Positions 1-9,295 are shown, numbered from the stretch's first letter. The stretch is DNA of 64,000 nucleotides from Sphingopyxis bauzanensis (GCF_002205675.1 NZ_NISK01000002.1:829076-893075); one strand, 5' to 3'. Numbers and translations: made by a program. Notes: generated by a model from the letters alone, not told the origin.

Positions 1-3000
1 TGCGCTGCCCGTCCGCAACGTCACGCTGTCGTCAAAGCTGCTGAGCGTCACCGCAACGCCCGCCCCGCCGATGAGCACGCCAGCATTGTCGAGGCTGGTC
101 TGGGTGAGCGAGGTGAAGGCTGCGCCGGTCGTGCCGATGATGCTGCCAGTGTTGACCAGCGTTACGGCGCCGCCTGCTTCGCTCGCCACGCCGGTCTGGC
201 CGCTGATGCTGCCGCTGTTGGTCAGCGTCATCGCACCATCTGTGCCATGCGCGACGCCAGCGGTGGCACCGCTGATCGTACCGCTGTTGTCGATATCAAC
301 CGTTTCGAGTCCGGCGTTGAACTGCGCCCCGACCCCATTGGCGCTGGTTATGGTCCCGCTGTTGACCAGCGTGCCCGTCAGCCCGGCATCTTCGCCGTTG
401 AACTGGCTCTGGATAACGACGCCGCCCATATCGCCCGAGATCGACCCGGCGTTTTCGAGTCCGCCGCCGCCCGACAGGATGACACCGAACCGGTCGCCGG
501 CAATCGTGCCACCGCCTGCGTTCGTTACGGCCGCGGCATAGTCCTCCGCCGGCTGCCCATCGGCACGAAATATCGATATACCATCGGCGCCCAGCGCGCC
601 GCTGCCCGAAATCGCGCCGCTGTTGCTGACGCTGCCGCCGCCGATCAGCCGGACGCCGTCATTGCTTTCACCCGCGATCGTCCCGCTGTTGGTGACCGCG
701 GTGCCGTCAGCGAGAAAAACGAGCTGATTCGTCGCATTGTCGAATAGATAGACCGTGGTGATGCCCGCGCCGGCGCCACTGATCGTGCCGCTGTTGGTTA
801 CGCTCGAATTGGCGGTGCCAATCGTAATGCCGGCATCGGGCACCGCGTCAAAACCGTCATAGGTGCCTTCGCCGCGGATCGTCCCGGCATTGTTGACGAC
901 CAAGGTGCCGCCGGCGGAGCCGTAGACGCCCGAGGTGCCGCCGGTAATGACACCTCCTTCGCGGTTCGTGATCGTCAGGTCGGCCAAAGACCCATGGAGG
1001 ACGCCAACCGACTGCTCGCTGGCGATCGTGCCGCTGTTGTCCAGCGTGGCGGAAGACATATCGCTGCCAAAGCCGAGTCCATAGCCATTGCCGTTCTGGC
1101 CGAGCGACTGTTGCGGGCCAGTGCCGGTGATCGTCCCAGTGTTGACGACGCTGGCGGTCAGCCCGCTGCGATCCTCGTCGGGATCGGTGTTGATCGCGGT
1201 CCCCTGAATGAACACGCCGCCGACAACGCCCGTGATCTCGCCCGCGTTGGCGAGGTCGCCGCCGCCGGAGAGAATGACACCAAAGCGCGTACCGCTGATT
1301 TCGCCGCCATCAGCATTTGTGACCGACGCACCATAATCTTCGTTGGCTTGCGCAGTATAGGCGAACATTGAAATGCCGTCGGTGAAGTCGCCCGCCAGGC
1401 CGCGGATTTCGCCGCTATTCTCAATGCTGCCGCCGCCGATCAGGCGCACTCCGTCGTCATTCTCACCGATGATCGTGCCGCTGTTGACCACCTGGGTATC
1501 GATCGCCCTCCCTTCGACCTGACCGGTCGCGGCGTTGAAATGACTCGCCGTGGTGATGCCCAGACGATTGCCCGAAATGGTCCCGCTGTTCGTGACCGAG
1601 CTGCCGCCATCGGTAATTGTGACGCCTGCATCGGGGGCCGCGTTGATGCCCTGGTTGGTGCCATTGCCGCGGATCGTCCCGGCGTTGGTCAGGGTGAGCG
1701 AACCGAGCACCGTTTCGATCCCCGACCGCGCGCCGGTGATCGTGCCGCCTTCGGCATTGTCAATCGTGATCGCCGTGTCGCTGGTGGCGTTGACATGCAC
1801 GCCGTCGCTGGCGCCGCCGCTGATTGCTCCGCTGTTTGTGACCGAGAAGCTATCGAACTGCCCAAAACCGACCACGCCGTCGCCAAACACCCCGCCGCCG
1901 CCATTGCCGCCCATGATCGAACCGCTGTTCGTGACAGCGCCGCTGACCGGCGTACCGCCAAGCCCGTTCTGAATGATGATGCCCGCGCCGCCGCCCGCAA
2001 TTTCACCGGCATTTTCAACCGTGCCGCCCGAAGACAATGTGACCCCTGAGCGCACCCCGGCAATCGTTCCCTCGGCGCTATTGGTCACCAGCGCGGAAAA
2101 TGTTGCCAGATCCTGCGTCGCCAACGCAAACATCGATACGCCGTCGGCCTGCGCGTTCAATTGCCCGCTGATCGTGCCGCTGTTGATGACACTGCCGCCG
2201 CCCTGCAGCCGGACACCGTCGTTGTTGAGCCCAATGATCGAGCCGCTGTTGGTGACCGTGGTGTCGACCGACCGGTCCTCGAACACACCCGGGCTGACCT
2301 GGAACGGGTTGGTGGTGATCCCGAAAGTGCCGCCTTGGATAGTGCCGCTGTTGGCGATCACCGCGCCGGAGGTCGTGATATTGATCGCAGCTTGGGTGTT
2401 GCTGCGAATCAGACCGCTGTTGTCGACCGTCAGTGTCCCGGCGTTCGACGTGATCGCGGGTCCGTTACCCGTAATCTGGCCGCCGACCGCATTGTTGATA
2501 ATCAGCTCGCCGCTGTTGAGCCCGATGAGACCGCTCTGTTGTCCGGAGATCACACCGCTGTTGTTGATGATCGCGGTCGCAAGCTGCTGGTTGGCGAGTA
2601 AGCCAAGGAATCCTGTGACCGTCCCGCTGTTGTTGAGTGTCGCGATCCGGTCGGGCTGGCTGGCATTGGCGGTCAAAATGATGCCGAAGGGCGAAACGTT
2701 GGGCGTCGCCGGATTAAACGTCCCGGTACTGCGGATCGTACCTGAATTGTCGATGGTACCACCACCGGACAAGAGCACGCCGAACAGCTCCCCTTCGATC
2801 AGCCCGGTCTGGCTGTTGGTGAGCGATCCGATCCCGGAAACGCCTTCCGCGACCGCCTCGGGGTACTCAGCGAGGACCACGCCGATGCCCTGCGCGCCGT
2901 TGCCGATATTGCCGTTCAATCCTTGAATGATGCCGCTGTTGACGAGGTCGCCGCCACCGATCAACGCGACGCCGCTCCCCGCCTCGCCGCGGATCAGGCC

Positions 3001-3432
3001 CGAATTGGTAACCGTCGTGTTCGTAGTCAGCGCTTCGGGGGACAAGTTGTTGCCCTCTTCGTCTTCGCTGAAGAAATAGGATGTGCTTACACCATTGGCG
3101 GCACCGGTGATCTGGCCGCTGTTGGTGACTGTCGAGCCCGGCTGGGCAATCACGACCCCGCCGCTGGGCCGGTCGTCAATGCTGCCATAGCTCTGGCCGT
3201 TGCCGCGAATGGTTCCGGCGTTGTCGATGACGACTGGGCCATTGTCGGCATAAACGCCAATATCGTCACCTTCGACCGTCTCGCCCTCTGCGACATCAAC
3301 CTCCAGCAGTTCGGGTGTATCATTGTGAATGCCAAATACTTGCTGCGCATTTGCGGGCGATGCCAGATTGGCGATCGACAGGCCGACAATGGCACTGGTG
3401 GCCAACAAACGAGATTTCGACATACGCGACAT
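1..3432 (-). CDS. Autotransporter-like repeat surface protein, N-terminal part (3' end outside window)
   Basis: The minus strand is open from an ATG at 3432 to the window edge (1144 codons, no stop). A GGGGAG ribosome site lies 10 nt upstream; a second in-frame ATG is at 3423. Residues 1-29 form a signal peptide (basic start, hydrophobic core, cleavage after an A-N-A motif). The rest is a low-complexity Asn/Ser/Gly/Thr passenger with the motif VTNSGTIxG recurring every 20-30 residues, as in beta-helical autotransporter passengers. Landmarks such as GVRLIGGGS recur about every 255-265 residues. The C-terminal barrel would lie left of the window, so secretion by the type V route is inferred. 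The plus-strand frames across this region are antisense shadows of the repeats. Confidence 0.85.
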   Translation of the reverse strand, partial: MSRMSKSRLLATSAIVGLSIANLASPANAQQVFGIHNDTPELLEVDVAEGETVEGDDIGVYADNGPVVIDNAGTIRGNGQSYGSIDDRPSGGVVIAQPGSTVTNSGQITGAANGVSTSYFFSEDEEGNNLSPEALTTNTTVTNSGLIRGEAGSGVALIGGGDLVNSGIIQGLNGNIGNGAQGIGVVLAEYPEAVAEGVSGIGSLTNSQTGLIEGELFGVLLSGGGTIDNSGTIRSTGTFNPATPNVSPFGIILTANASQPDRIATLNNSGTVTGFLGLLANQQLATAIINNSGVISGQQSGLIGLNSGELIINNAVGGQITGNGPAITSNAGTLTVDNSGLIRSNTQAAINITTSGAVIANSGTIQGGTFGITTNPFQVSPGVFEDRSVDTTVTNSGSIIGLNNDGVRLQGGGSVINSGTISGQLNAQADGVSMFALATQDLATFSALVTNSAEGTIAGVRSGVTLSSGGTVENAGEIAGGGAGIIIQNGLGGTPVSGAVTNSGSIMGGNGGGGVFGDGVVGFGQFDSFSVTNSGAISGGASDGVHVNATSDTAITIDNAEGGTITGARSGIETVLGSLTLTNAGTIRGNGTNQGINAAPDAGVTITDGGSSVTNSGTISGNRLGITTASHFNAATGQVEGRAIDTQVVNSGTIIGENDDGVRLIGGGSIENSGEIRGLAGDFTDGISMFAYTAQANEDYGASVTNADGGEISGTRFGVILSGGGDLANAGEITGVVGGVFIQGTAINTDPDEDRSGLTASVVNTGTITGTGPQQSLGQNGNGYGLGFGSDMSSATLDNSGTIASEQSVGVLHGSLADLTITNREGGVITGGTSGVYGSAGGTLVVNNAGTIRGEGTYDGFDAVPDAGITIGTANSSVTNSGTISGAGAGITTVYLFDNATNQLVFLADGTAVTNSGTIAGESNDGVRLIGGGSVSNSGAISGSGALGADGISIFRADGQPAEDYAAAVTNAGGGTIAGDRFGVILSGGGGLENAGSISGDMGGVVIQSQFNGEDAGLTGTLVNSGTITSANGVGAQFNAGLETVDIDNSGTISGATAGVAHGTDGAMTLTNSGSISGQTGVASEAGGAVTLVNTGSIIGTTGAAFTSLTQTSLDNAGVLIGGAGVAVTLSSFDDSVTLRTGSA

Positions 3433-3790
3433 AATAAATGCACTCCCCAAGGCGTTGCGGGTACGGCGAGACCGTTCGCTGAAGGGCACCAAAGCCCCGC
3501 AGCGTTCTCGCTTGCTCCAAATTTTGCGACCCCCTGCCGAACGGCCAATCAACACCTTCGGCTTCGTGCCCGCTGCCTAGGTGCTGGCGCCCGCAAGCGT
3601 CTACCCAATGTTTTTTAGGGTAAATTTGCGACGAAGCGTTTTCACAACGCTTGCGCGCGGACGCGCCGCGCCGTTACGGCAAGCCGATCGCCGGGGGGCG
3701 GATTGCCGGCGACGGAGGGTGAATGGGCAGGACCCCGTCAGCCGAACGCCAGCCTATGCGACGTCCCTCATCAGATAACGAGGGCCGCTG
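3433..3790. other. Divergent intergenic region between the autotransporter and the histidine kinase
   Basis: This 358-bp gap holds the promoters of two divergent genes. I see the GGGGAG ribosome site of the minus-strand gene and GAGGG about 8 nt before the plus-strand ATG at 3791. Short frames here have no coding character. I could not identify a clear operator or terminator. Confidence 0.5.
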
Positions 3791-6040
3791 ATGAGATTGT
3801 TGCTAGTGCTACTGACTCTCGCGCTGATGACAGCGTTCGGGCGACAGGACGCCGTTGCTGCCGAACTTCCCGTCCTGGACCTGCGCGCCGGCGAAGATGC
3901 GGCAGCGCTGGCGCCCTTCGTCCGGTTCACAAAACAATCAGTTGGGACCGAAGCGCCTGTGCTGGCGTCGATTCTTCGTCGGCCGTTGGAGCAGATTCAA
4001 GGGTCGACCATCCATTTCGGTCCGCCGGGAACCAAGACCGTTGTGCTTTTAAAACTGCGCAATAGCAGTCCAGCGCAGGGTAGCTGGATCCTCACGACAG
4101 GCCGCGGCTCGCTCAAGCATTTTCGGCTGTTCGAGGCGGAACGTGACCGCCTCAAATTGCTAATCGATGGCACCAACTCGCGAGATGCCCAGCAGAACCT
4201 TGGAACTTATCAGGCATTCAGCGCCGAGCTGGTGCTCGATCCCGCGCAGGAAAAGCTGATCCTGATCGAGTTTCTGTCCGAAAATTCGACGTATATGCCG
4301 CTCAGGATCGAAACCTACGGCACCTTCTTTAAGGACCGGCGCGCGAATATCTCGATGGTATCGGCGGTCGTGGTCGGCGCGCTGACACTGCTGCTCTTGA
4401 ACTTTCTGTTCTTCTCGATCACCGGCTTCAAGGAGTTTCTGTGGCTGGCCGTTGCAGAGTTGTTCTTCGCACTGAACACGGTGCATTCAGAAGGCTATAT
4501 CACGATCTTCTTGCTTTACGACAAGCCGCTTACCGGCGTTGCGGTCGAGGATTTCATCAAATGCGGGTTTGCCGCCGCGATGGCGCAGTTTGGCCGCAGT
4601 TTCGTCAATACATCGTCGCTTTTTCCACGGCGTGACGCCGCCTTGAGAGCACTGATCGTATCGGCGGTGATTATCATGGCGCTGCAACCGGGGCTCTCCT
4701 TATATTCGCCCGAATTTCGCTTCTTCCTGCATCTGGCGAGCTGGATCGTCGCGGTGGCGGTCGCGTTGTTCCTGCCCTTCGTCGGTTATGCGGCGATGAA
4801 GCAGCTCGGCTTTCAGCTTTGGCCGCTATTCGTCGGCTGGGCCAGTCTGGCGCTGTTCATTGTCTACGCCGCTGTCGCCTCAATGGGCATATTCAGCTGG
4901 CTGCCGATCAACTGGCATCTGGCCGGACCGGTCGGTTTATTCGAATCGGTGATGGTAACCCTCGCGCTCGGACTGAACCTCAAGAAGATCCAGTACGACA
5001 AGCTGGCGGCCGACGCCAACTATGCACGCTCGCTTGCCGAGCAGTTGGCCACCAGCGAACGCGCCAAGCGCCTGGCCGAGGAGAAAGCCTTCGCGCTGGA
5101 AACGGTCAACAGTCAGAATGCGCTGCTCCACGCCTCGGGCCATGACAGCCGGCAAGTCATCCTGGCGCTGAACAGTGCCGTCGCAGTCTTGAAACGCGAC
5201 GATCGGCAGGATGCTGATGAGGCCTTGGTCGACATGCTGCAAAGCTCCGCCGATTATCTAAGCGAGATCATCTCCACGACGATCTCGGGCGCAAATATCG
5301 CGGCAAGCGCCTCCGATTTCGTCGCACTCAGCAGTTTTCGAGCCCAAACACTCCTCGAGCCGCTGTCAATGATGTTCAAAACGCTGTTCGCGAACAAAAA
5401 GCTGTCGCTCGATGTCCACATCGAGGGCCCGGTGACGCTGATCTCCGACAAACCGCTCCTCATGCGCGCGCTTGCCAATTTGTTGAGCAACAGTTGCAAA
5501 TATACTGATGTCGGCGGTGTCACGATAAGCGTCGCGTTGGAAGGGGCGCGCGCCGTCATAACGGTTCGCGATAGCGGCAGAGGCATACCTCCCGACGTCG
5601 CCGCTGCCCTCAACAAAGGCAGCGCGACGCGGATTCGCGGGGACGACATGGGTTCAGGAACCGGGTCGGGGTTCGGCTCGGCCAAGCGCATCATCGAAGC
5701 GCTGTGCGGCTCGCTCGAAATCATCTGCTCAAATCCGGAAGGCACCGAAATCCGCATCATCCTCCCCGTTGCGACCCGAACGATTGTTCCCCTATCCCCC
5801 CAGGAACTCACGGTAGCGCTGGACGGATGGCACATCCTCGATTTTGATCAGCGCGAGGCGTTCGAAAACGGACTGCGTGCCCCGGACGCAGCAAAGGATC
5901 GGGTGATCGCACTCACCTATGATGACACGACCGTGACGCGCGGCCGTCTCAGCAGCATTGTCGCAATGGTGGTGATCAAGCCGGCATGCCGCGAACTGCT
6001 TCGCCACCCCCTGCTCTCACCGCCGTCAAAGCAAATTTAG
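3791..6040 (+). CDS. 7TM-DISM-type sensor histidine kinase with a degenerate C-terminal receiver-like tail
   Basis: 749 residues. A signal peptide (about 1-24) precedes a periplasmic sensing region (about 30-180) and a block of roughly seven hydrophobic segments (about 190-400), the layout of 7TMR-DISM sensors. A short coiled coil leads to a HisKA-type H-box, GHDSRQ, near residue 450. The HATPase_c domain follows, with the N-box (LANLLSNSCKYT), the G1 motif (DSGRGIP) and a Gly-rich GSGTGSGFG segment. The last 80 residues contain HILDFD and VIKP, which look like the start and end of an eroded receiver domain. It should be an inner-membrane kinase autophosphorylating on His. The convergent response regulator overlapping its 3' end by 15 bp is the likely partner. 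The ligand is unknown. Confidence 0.85.
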   Translation: MRLLLVLLTLALMTAFGRQDAVAAELPVLDLRAGEDAAALAPFVRFTKQSVGTEAPVLASILRRPLEQIQGSTIHFGPPGTKTVVLLKLRNSSPAQGSWILTTGRGSLKHFRLFEAERDRLKLLIDGTNSRDAQQNLGTYQAFSAELVLDPAQEKLILIEFLSENSTYMPLRIETYGTFFKDRRANISMVSAVVVGALTLLLLNFLFFSITGFKEFLWLAVAELFFALNTVHSEGYITIFLLYDKPLTGVAVEDFIKCGFAAAMAQFGRSFVNTSSLFPRRDAALRALIVSAVIIMALQPGLSLYSPEFRFFLHLASWIVAVAVALFLPFVGYAAMKQLGFQLWPLFVGWASLALFIVYAAVASMGIFSWLPINWHLAGPVGLFESVMVTLALGLNLKKIQYDKLAADANYARSLAEQLATSERAKRLAEEKAFALETVNSQNALLHASGHDSRQVILALNSAVAVLKRDDRQDADEALVDMLQSSADYLSEIISTTISGANIAASASDFVALSSFRAQTLLEPLSMMFKTLFANKKLSLDVHIEGPVTLISDKPLLMRALANLLSNSCKYTDVGGVTISVALEGARAVITVRDSGRGIPPDVAAALNKGSATRIRGDDMGSGTGSGFGSAKRIIEALCGSLEIICSNPEGTEIRIILPVATRTIVPLSPQELTVALDGWHILDFDQREAFENGLRAPDAAKDRVIALTYDDTTVTRGRLSSIVAMVVIKPACRELLRHPLLSPPSKQI

Positions 6041-6643
6041 CTCGTTCGCTCGTTCGACAATCTTGCGATTGTGCGTGACGTCGAGTTTTCGTCGAAGTTC
6101 GGCGATATGGAAGGACACGGTCGGCGGCGCGATCGCCAGACGGTACGCGATTTCTTTGTTGGTTTCACCCTGCGCCAGATAGTGCAAGATAGCCATTTGG
6201 CGCGACGTAAGTGCAACCGGCGGCTGCTGAAACTTTCCAAGTGCCTCGCTGATATGCGGAGAAAGATAGACGTCCCCCGCCAAGGCGGCATCGCAAGCAG
6301 CGACGATATGATCGAGCGGGTCCGCCTTTGCCACGATAGCGCGCGCCCCGAGCTTCAACGCCGAATGAATTTCGGCAATATTGGTTTCACCGGTCAGCAC
6401 GATGACGGTCATATCGCGCGAGCCGACAATCTCGGCCAACACATTGACCCCGCGCACGTCGGGCAGGTTGAGGTCGAGGATGACGAGGTCCACCGGTTGC
6501 GACTGAACAAAGGCATTCACGGTCGCGCCGTGGTCCAGCGTGCCGACAACGGCGTAGCGCTCCAAAGAAGCGAACAGGTATCGCAGCCCGCTCTGGGTGA
6601 TGCGGTGATCGTCAACGATCAAAATGTCATGCCTCGTCGTCAT
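6026..6643 (-). CDS. NarL/FixJ-family response regulator
   Basis: 205 residues. The N-terminal receiver domain shows the acidic pair (IVDD) and the phosphoacceptor Asp in VILDLNLP. A conserved Thr (VLTGET) follows, with Lys in the ...VAKADP segment. The C-terminal LuxR-type HTH begins near residue 140 (LTSRQMAILHYLAQGETNKE) and includes the typical recognition-helix stretch. It is a DNA-binding regulator activated by phosphorylation. It converges on the histidine kinase at 3791-6040 and overlaps its end by 15 bp, so the two probably form a two-component system although they are not co-transcribed. Confidence 0.9.
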   Translation of the reverse strand: MTTRHDILIVDDHRITQSGLRYLFASLERYAVVGTLDHGATVNAFVQSQPVDLVILDLNLPDVRGVNVLAEIVGSRDMTVIVLTGETNIAEIHSALKLGARAIVAKADPLDHIVAACDAALAGDVYLSPHISEALGKFQQPPVALTSRQMAILHYLAQGETNKEIAYRLAIAPPTVSFHIAELRRKLDVTHNRKIVERANELNLL

Positions 6644-7061
6644 ATTGGATCACTGCCCCCGGCCCATCTTGTCCGCACATTTCCCTTCGCGCCGCAACCC
6701 GAATTAATATGGGGCAGCTTCGCGCCTCAGGCCGAAGCCGGAGCACCGAGTTACAGACTCGAATCATGCCGCGCTGAAAATCGTAACAAGAAAGGCTCCG
6801 CCGCAATTGGCAGATCCTTTCCGGCCAAGCGCCAGAATTTACGCCGTCGAACAACTGATCCTCCCGCTTTTCCGGGGTAGTGCAAAGCAGGAAAGGACCG
6901 TTTGACGACGCTGGTTCAGGCAATGCGCGCTGTGCCCGCGGTTCATAAGCGTAACGCTGACCCGGACGCAGACCTCATGCAGGGCTCGGCTCGATCAACC
7001 ACGTCCCCACGCCGTCGCGAGCGAGCGTCAACAGCAGAATTGGAGTGCATTTCGGCCAACC
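6644..7061. other. Non-coding stretch upstream of the response regulator, probable element debris
   Basis: This 418-bp stretch has no convincing gene. The first part must hold the promoter of the minus-strand response regulator. From about 6890 onwards it adjoins the 181-bp inverted-repeat element at 7062 and probably consists of older mobile-element debris. The open plus-strand frame from 6902 runs straight through the element, so I do not regard it as a gene. Confidence 0.4.
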
Positions 7062-7242
7062 TGTGGATCAGCGTCAGAGTGAAACCCCACTCTGACGGAG
7101 GCTATAACTTTGATTTTTATTCCTTAACTGGCGCAAGGGGTGCCGATAGGCGCCGTTCGAGCCCTAACCACACCCGATTGTTACGCCAATTCAAAAGGAT
7201 CGATCATAAAGCGGGACGGGCCAGATCCAACGCCGATCCACA
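7062..7242 (-). mobile_element. MITE-like element, copy 1 (181 bp, terminal inverted repeats)
   Basis: The element is bounded by TGTGGATCAGCGTCAGAG on the left and, read inwards from the right on the minus strand, TGTGGATCGGCGTTGG. These form imperfect terminal inverted repeats. A divergent copy in opposite orientation lies at 8806-8992. It shares the ends and internal blocks, including a gttacgccaattcaa... block and a gataggcgccgttcg... block. It is inserted in the start of an IS256-type transposase gene, since the transposase reading frame stops matching exactly at 7242. I see no target-site duplication. It encodes nothing of note. The TGTGG ends recall IS21-type termini, but the family is not established. 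Confidence 0.65.
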
Positions 7243-7391
7243 CGCGCAGAAAATCACCATCGGCGCTCTTCCCAACCAGCGCATTCAAGTCCATCTGATC
7301 ATTGGTCATCGGTGTTCTCCGTAAGTTGAGTTTTGCAACACAAGCTTACCGAAGGTCGCCGATGACCACCCGCGAAACTGACCGGACGCTA
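7243..7391 (-). pseudogene. IS256-family transposase remnant (5' end only)
   Basis: A GGAG ribosome site and an ATG at 7309 start the reading frame MTNDQMDLNALVGKSADG. This matches, from memory, the conserved N-terminus of IS256-type transposases (MTDD...LRALVEKSADADLLRE). After 22 residues the frame enters the inverted-repeat element at 7242 and ends. Upstream, to about 7391, lies a typical IS leader ending in GTCCGGTCAGTTTCGC, probably the IS terminal repeat. No other part of the transposase is visible. Confidence 0.55.
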
Positions 7392-7430
7392 CAGCGCTTT
7401 TTCGATTAGCGCGTGTCCGGTCAGCTTCGC
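7372..7430. repeat. Facing inverted repeats, probable IS ends
   Basis: GCGAAACTGACCGGACGC (7372-7389) and GCGTGTCCGGTCAGCTTCGC (7411-7430) are near-perfect inverted copies separated by 21 bp. The left arm is the outer end of the IS256-type remnant. The right arm may be the end of a second copy or of the same element after a deletion. The sequence can also form a strong hairpin just downstream of the Fic gene at 7484, so a terminator-like role is possible. Confidence 0.5.
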
Positions 7431-7483
7431 TACCGGCAGAACCTACACCAAGGCCCGGGGCACGACCTCGATAGACCGATGCC

Positions 7484-8677
7484 TTACGTATCGTCCCCAA
7501 GCTCCGTACCGATCCGAAGTAAATTAACATAGGCTGCGTAGGCAAAGCTGCGATCTCGACGTCTGCCGGTTGTTTCCATCAAAACCCCCACAGACATTAG
7601 CGCCTCGATTGCCCGGATCGCGGTTGGCTTACTAATGCCAAGCAAGGTCATGGCTGATGCAACCGTGACGATCGGATGGCGGGGCAGCTCTTCAAACAAC
7701 CTGACGGCTGAAACGGAAGCCGTATCGCTCGCCAGCAACCCGGCTCGATCTTCGCCTACGATTGCAAAGATATCCCGCGCCGAAGTCACCGCCTCGTCCG
7801 CGATGGTTGCTACCCCGTCGAGGAAGAAGTCAGTCCAGCCCTCCCAGTCGCCCTGCGTCCGCACGGCATCCAGTCGCCGGTAATATTCGGCACGATGACG
7901 CTTGAAGAACAGGCTCAGATAGAGCGACGGCGCGCGGAGTAGACCCCAGTGCTGGAGCAGCAACGACATTAGCAAGCGGCCTATGCGCCCGTTGCCGTCG
8001 AGGTAAGGATGAATGGTCTCAAATTGGACATGGACCAGCCCGGCTCGAATGAGCGGCGGCAAGTCGTCATCCGCATGAATATATTTTTCGAGAGCGCTCA
8101 ATAATTCTGGCACGCGTGTGGGCGAGGGCGGTACGAATACCGCATTGCCCGGCCTGCTGCCTCCAATCCAATTTTGGCTGCGCCGAATTTCGCCGGGCTG
8201 TTTCGTCGCGCCCCGCACACCGCTCATCAATCGTCGATGTGCATCATTGAGGAGGCGCATGGAAATCGGAATGCCCGATGGGTTTGACAGCTCCTTTTGG
8301 ACGTGATTCAAGGCGTCGAGATAATTGCAGACCTCTTCCACATCGGCATCTGGCAGTTTCAAATCGTCTGCCTCGAAGCTCAAAAGATCGAGGAGTGTCG
8401 CCTGCGTCCCCTCTATCTGTGACGAAATCACGGCTTCTTTCCGGACGAACCCATAGAGAAACCAGTCAAGCGACGGAACCATGTCGGTTGCGAGATCTAG
8501 CCGCACTAAGGCTTGCTCGGCGGCCCGCAGACGCCCATTAATTTTCTCGGATATTGCAAAGGCAGGATCGCGTGGCGGCAGGGCGTAAGGCAGGAATGCA
8601 GGAACATCCTCCCCGCCCGCGATTACGTTTTCATATGCGCCCGTTGTTCGCTTCGTCATGGTAGCCTGCAATTCCAT
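7484..8677 (-). CDS. Fic-family protein (class II, self-inhibited) with C-terminal winged helix
   Basis: 397 residues. The Fic motif HPYLDGNGRIGR near residue 217 supplies the catalytic His and the phosphate-binding Gly/Asn/Arg. SSQIEG at 85-90 fits the inhibitory (S/T)xxxE(G/N) helix found N-terminal in class II Fic proteins. The C-terminal 100 residues look like a winged-helix DNA-binding domain. The expected activity is AMP transfer to protein hydroxyl groups; the target is unknown. ATG codons at 8677 and 8659 are both plausible starts; the second has an upstream AGG. The gene sits between the two opposed copies of the inverted-repeat element and may be element cargo. Confidence 0.85.
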   Translation of the reverse strand: MELQATMTKRTTGAYENVIAGGEDVPAFLPYALPPRDPAFAISEKINGRLRAAEQALVRLDLATDMVPSLDWFLYGFVRKEAVISSQIEGTQATLLDLLSFEADDLKLPDADVEEVCNYLDALNHVQKELSNPSGIPISMRLLNDAHRRLMSGVRGATKQPGEIRRSQNWIGGSRPGNAVFVPPSPTRVPELLSALEKYIHADDDLPPLIRAGLVHVQFETIHPYLDGNGRIGRLLMSLLLQHWGLLRAPSLYLSLFFKRHRAEYYRRLDAVRTQGDWEGWTDFFLDGVATIADEAVTSARDIFAIVGEDRAGLLASDTASVSAVRLFEELPRHPIVTVASAMTLLGISKPTAIRAIEALMSVGVLMETTGRRRDRSFAYAAYVNLLRIGTELGDDT

Positions 8678-8805
8678 ATGAAGATAGGAACGACACTATG
8701 TCTTTCTCCGAGTACTAATAACGATATCGTGACTTATTGCACACGAAAGTCAACCATTCGTTACTAACGCTCGCCGGTGTGACCGAAAGGTCTGGCCGAC
8801 ATAGG

Positions 8806-8992
8806 TGTGGCTCGGCATTGGAGCTGGCCTCTGCCACTTTACGATCCATCCTCTTGAATTGGCGTAACAAATCATGTTTGGTCGGGGCCCCGAACGGCGC
8901 CTATCGCAACCCCTTTCATGCGCCAATTTAGGGTTAATAATCAAAGTTACAGATTCCGTAAGAGTGGGGTTCCACTCTGACGCTGACCCACA
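8806..8992 (+). mobile_element. MITE-like element, copy 2 (187 bp, terminal inverted repeats)
   Basis: It starts with TGTGGCTCGGCATTGGAG and ends, on the opposite strand, with TGTGGGTCAGCGTCAGAG. Read in the opposite direction it aligns along its length with the element at 7062-7242 at roughly 75-80 percent by eye. Its right end interrupts a membrane-protein gene at 8993. No target duplication is visible. Confidence 0.65.
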
Positions 8993-9295
8993 TTCTTTGC
9001 TACGCTTCTCAATGGCGACCATCGTGGAGAACGCGAACGTGAACGCCCAGATGATCGTGGATTTCAAATTGGCAACATTCCGCCAGCCAAGTTCAGAAGG
9101 CCCTTAAACGCAGAGCGCGCTGTAGGCGGTCGCAGTGCCGAACACTGCAATCAGCTTGGCTGGAGCAGGGCTTTGACGATGCGGATCATTCCGCCGCCGA
9201 ATCCGGAAAAAGCGGATGCCGGCGAATAGCGCAATCGCGATCCAAGTGACCGTCGCCCACTCACGCGGGTTTAGAACATCCAGCCAGTCCGTCAT
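8993..9295 (-). pseudogene. Broken small membrane-protein gene
   Basis: From an ATG at 9295 the frame encodes a hydrophobic segment (about residues 15-27: VTWIAIALFAGIR) and a second one (LIAVFGTATAYSALCV). An in-frame TAA follows at 9104-9106. The same frame continues beyond the stop with clear membrane-protein character (STIIWAFTFAFSTMVAI, then basic residues) until it meets the inverted-repeat element at 8992. It therefore reads as one gene with a premature stop and a 3' truncation. It resembles, from memory, a family of about 250-residue conserved membrane proteins. Its start overlaps the stop of the Fic gene at 9292 (ATGA), so it was the second gene of that operon. A functional 63-residue peptide cannot be excluded. 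Confidence 0.55.

Noticed and set aside
71..2926. Long plus-strand frames (for example 71-541, 1550-1972, 1973-2926) across the autotransporter
   Set aside because: They are antisense to the continuous minus-strand frame. Their Pro/Val/Leu-rich sequence is the complement of the VTNSGTI-type repeats.
6902..7324. 140-residue plus-strand frame
   Set aside because: It crosses the left inverted-repeat element and the IS256-type remnant without any protein character and is opposite to both.
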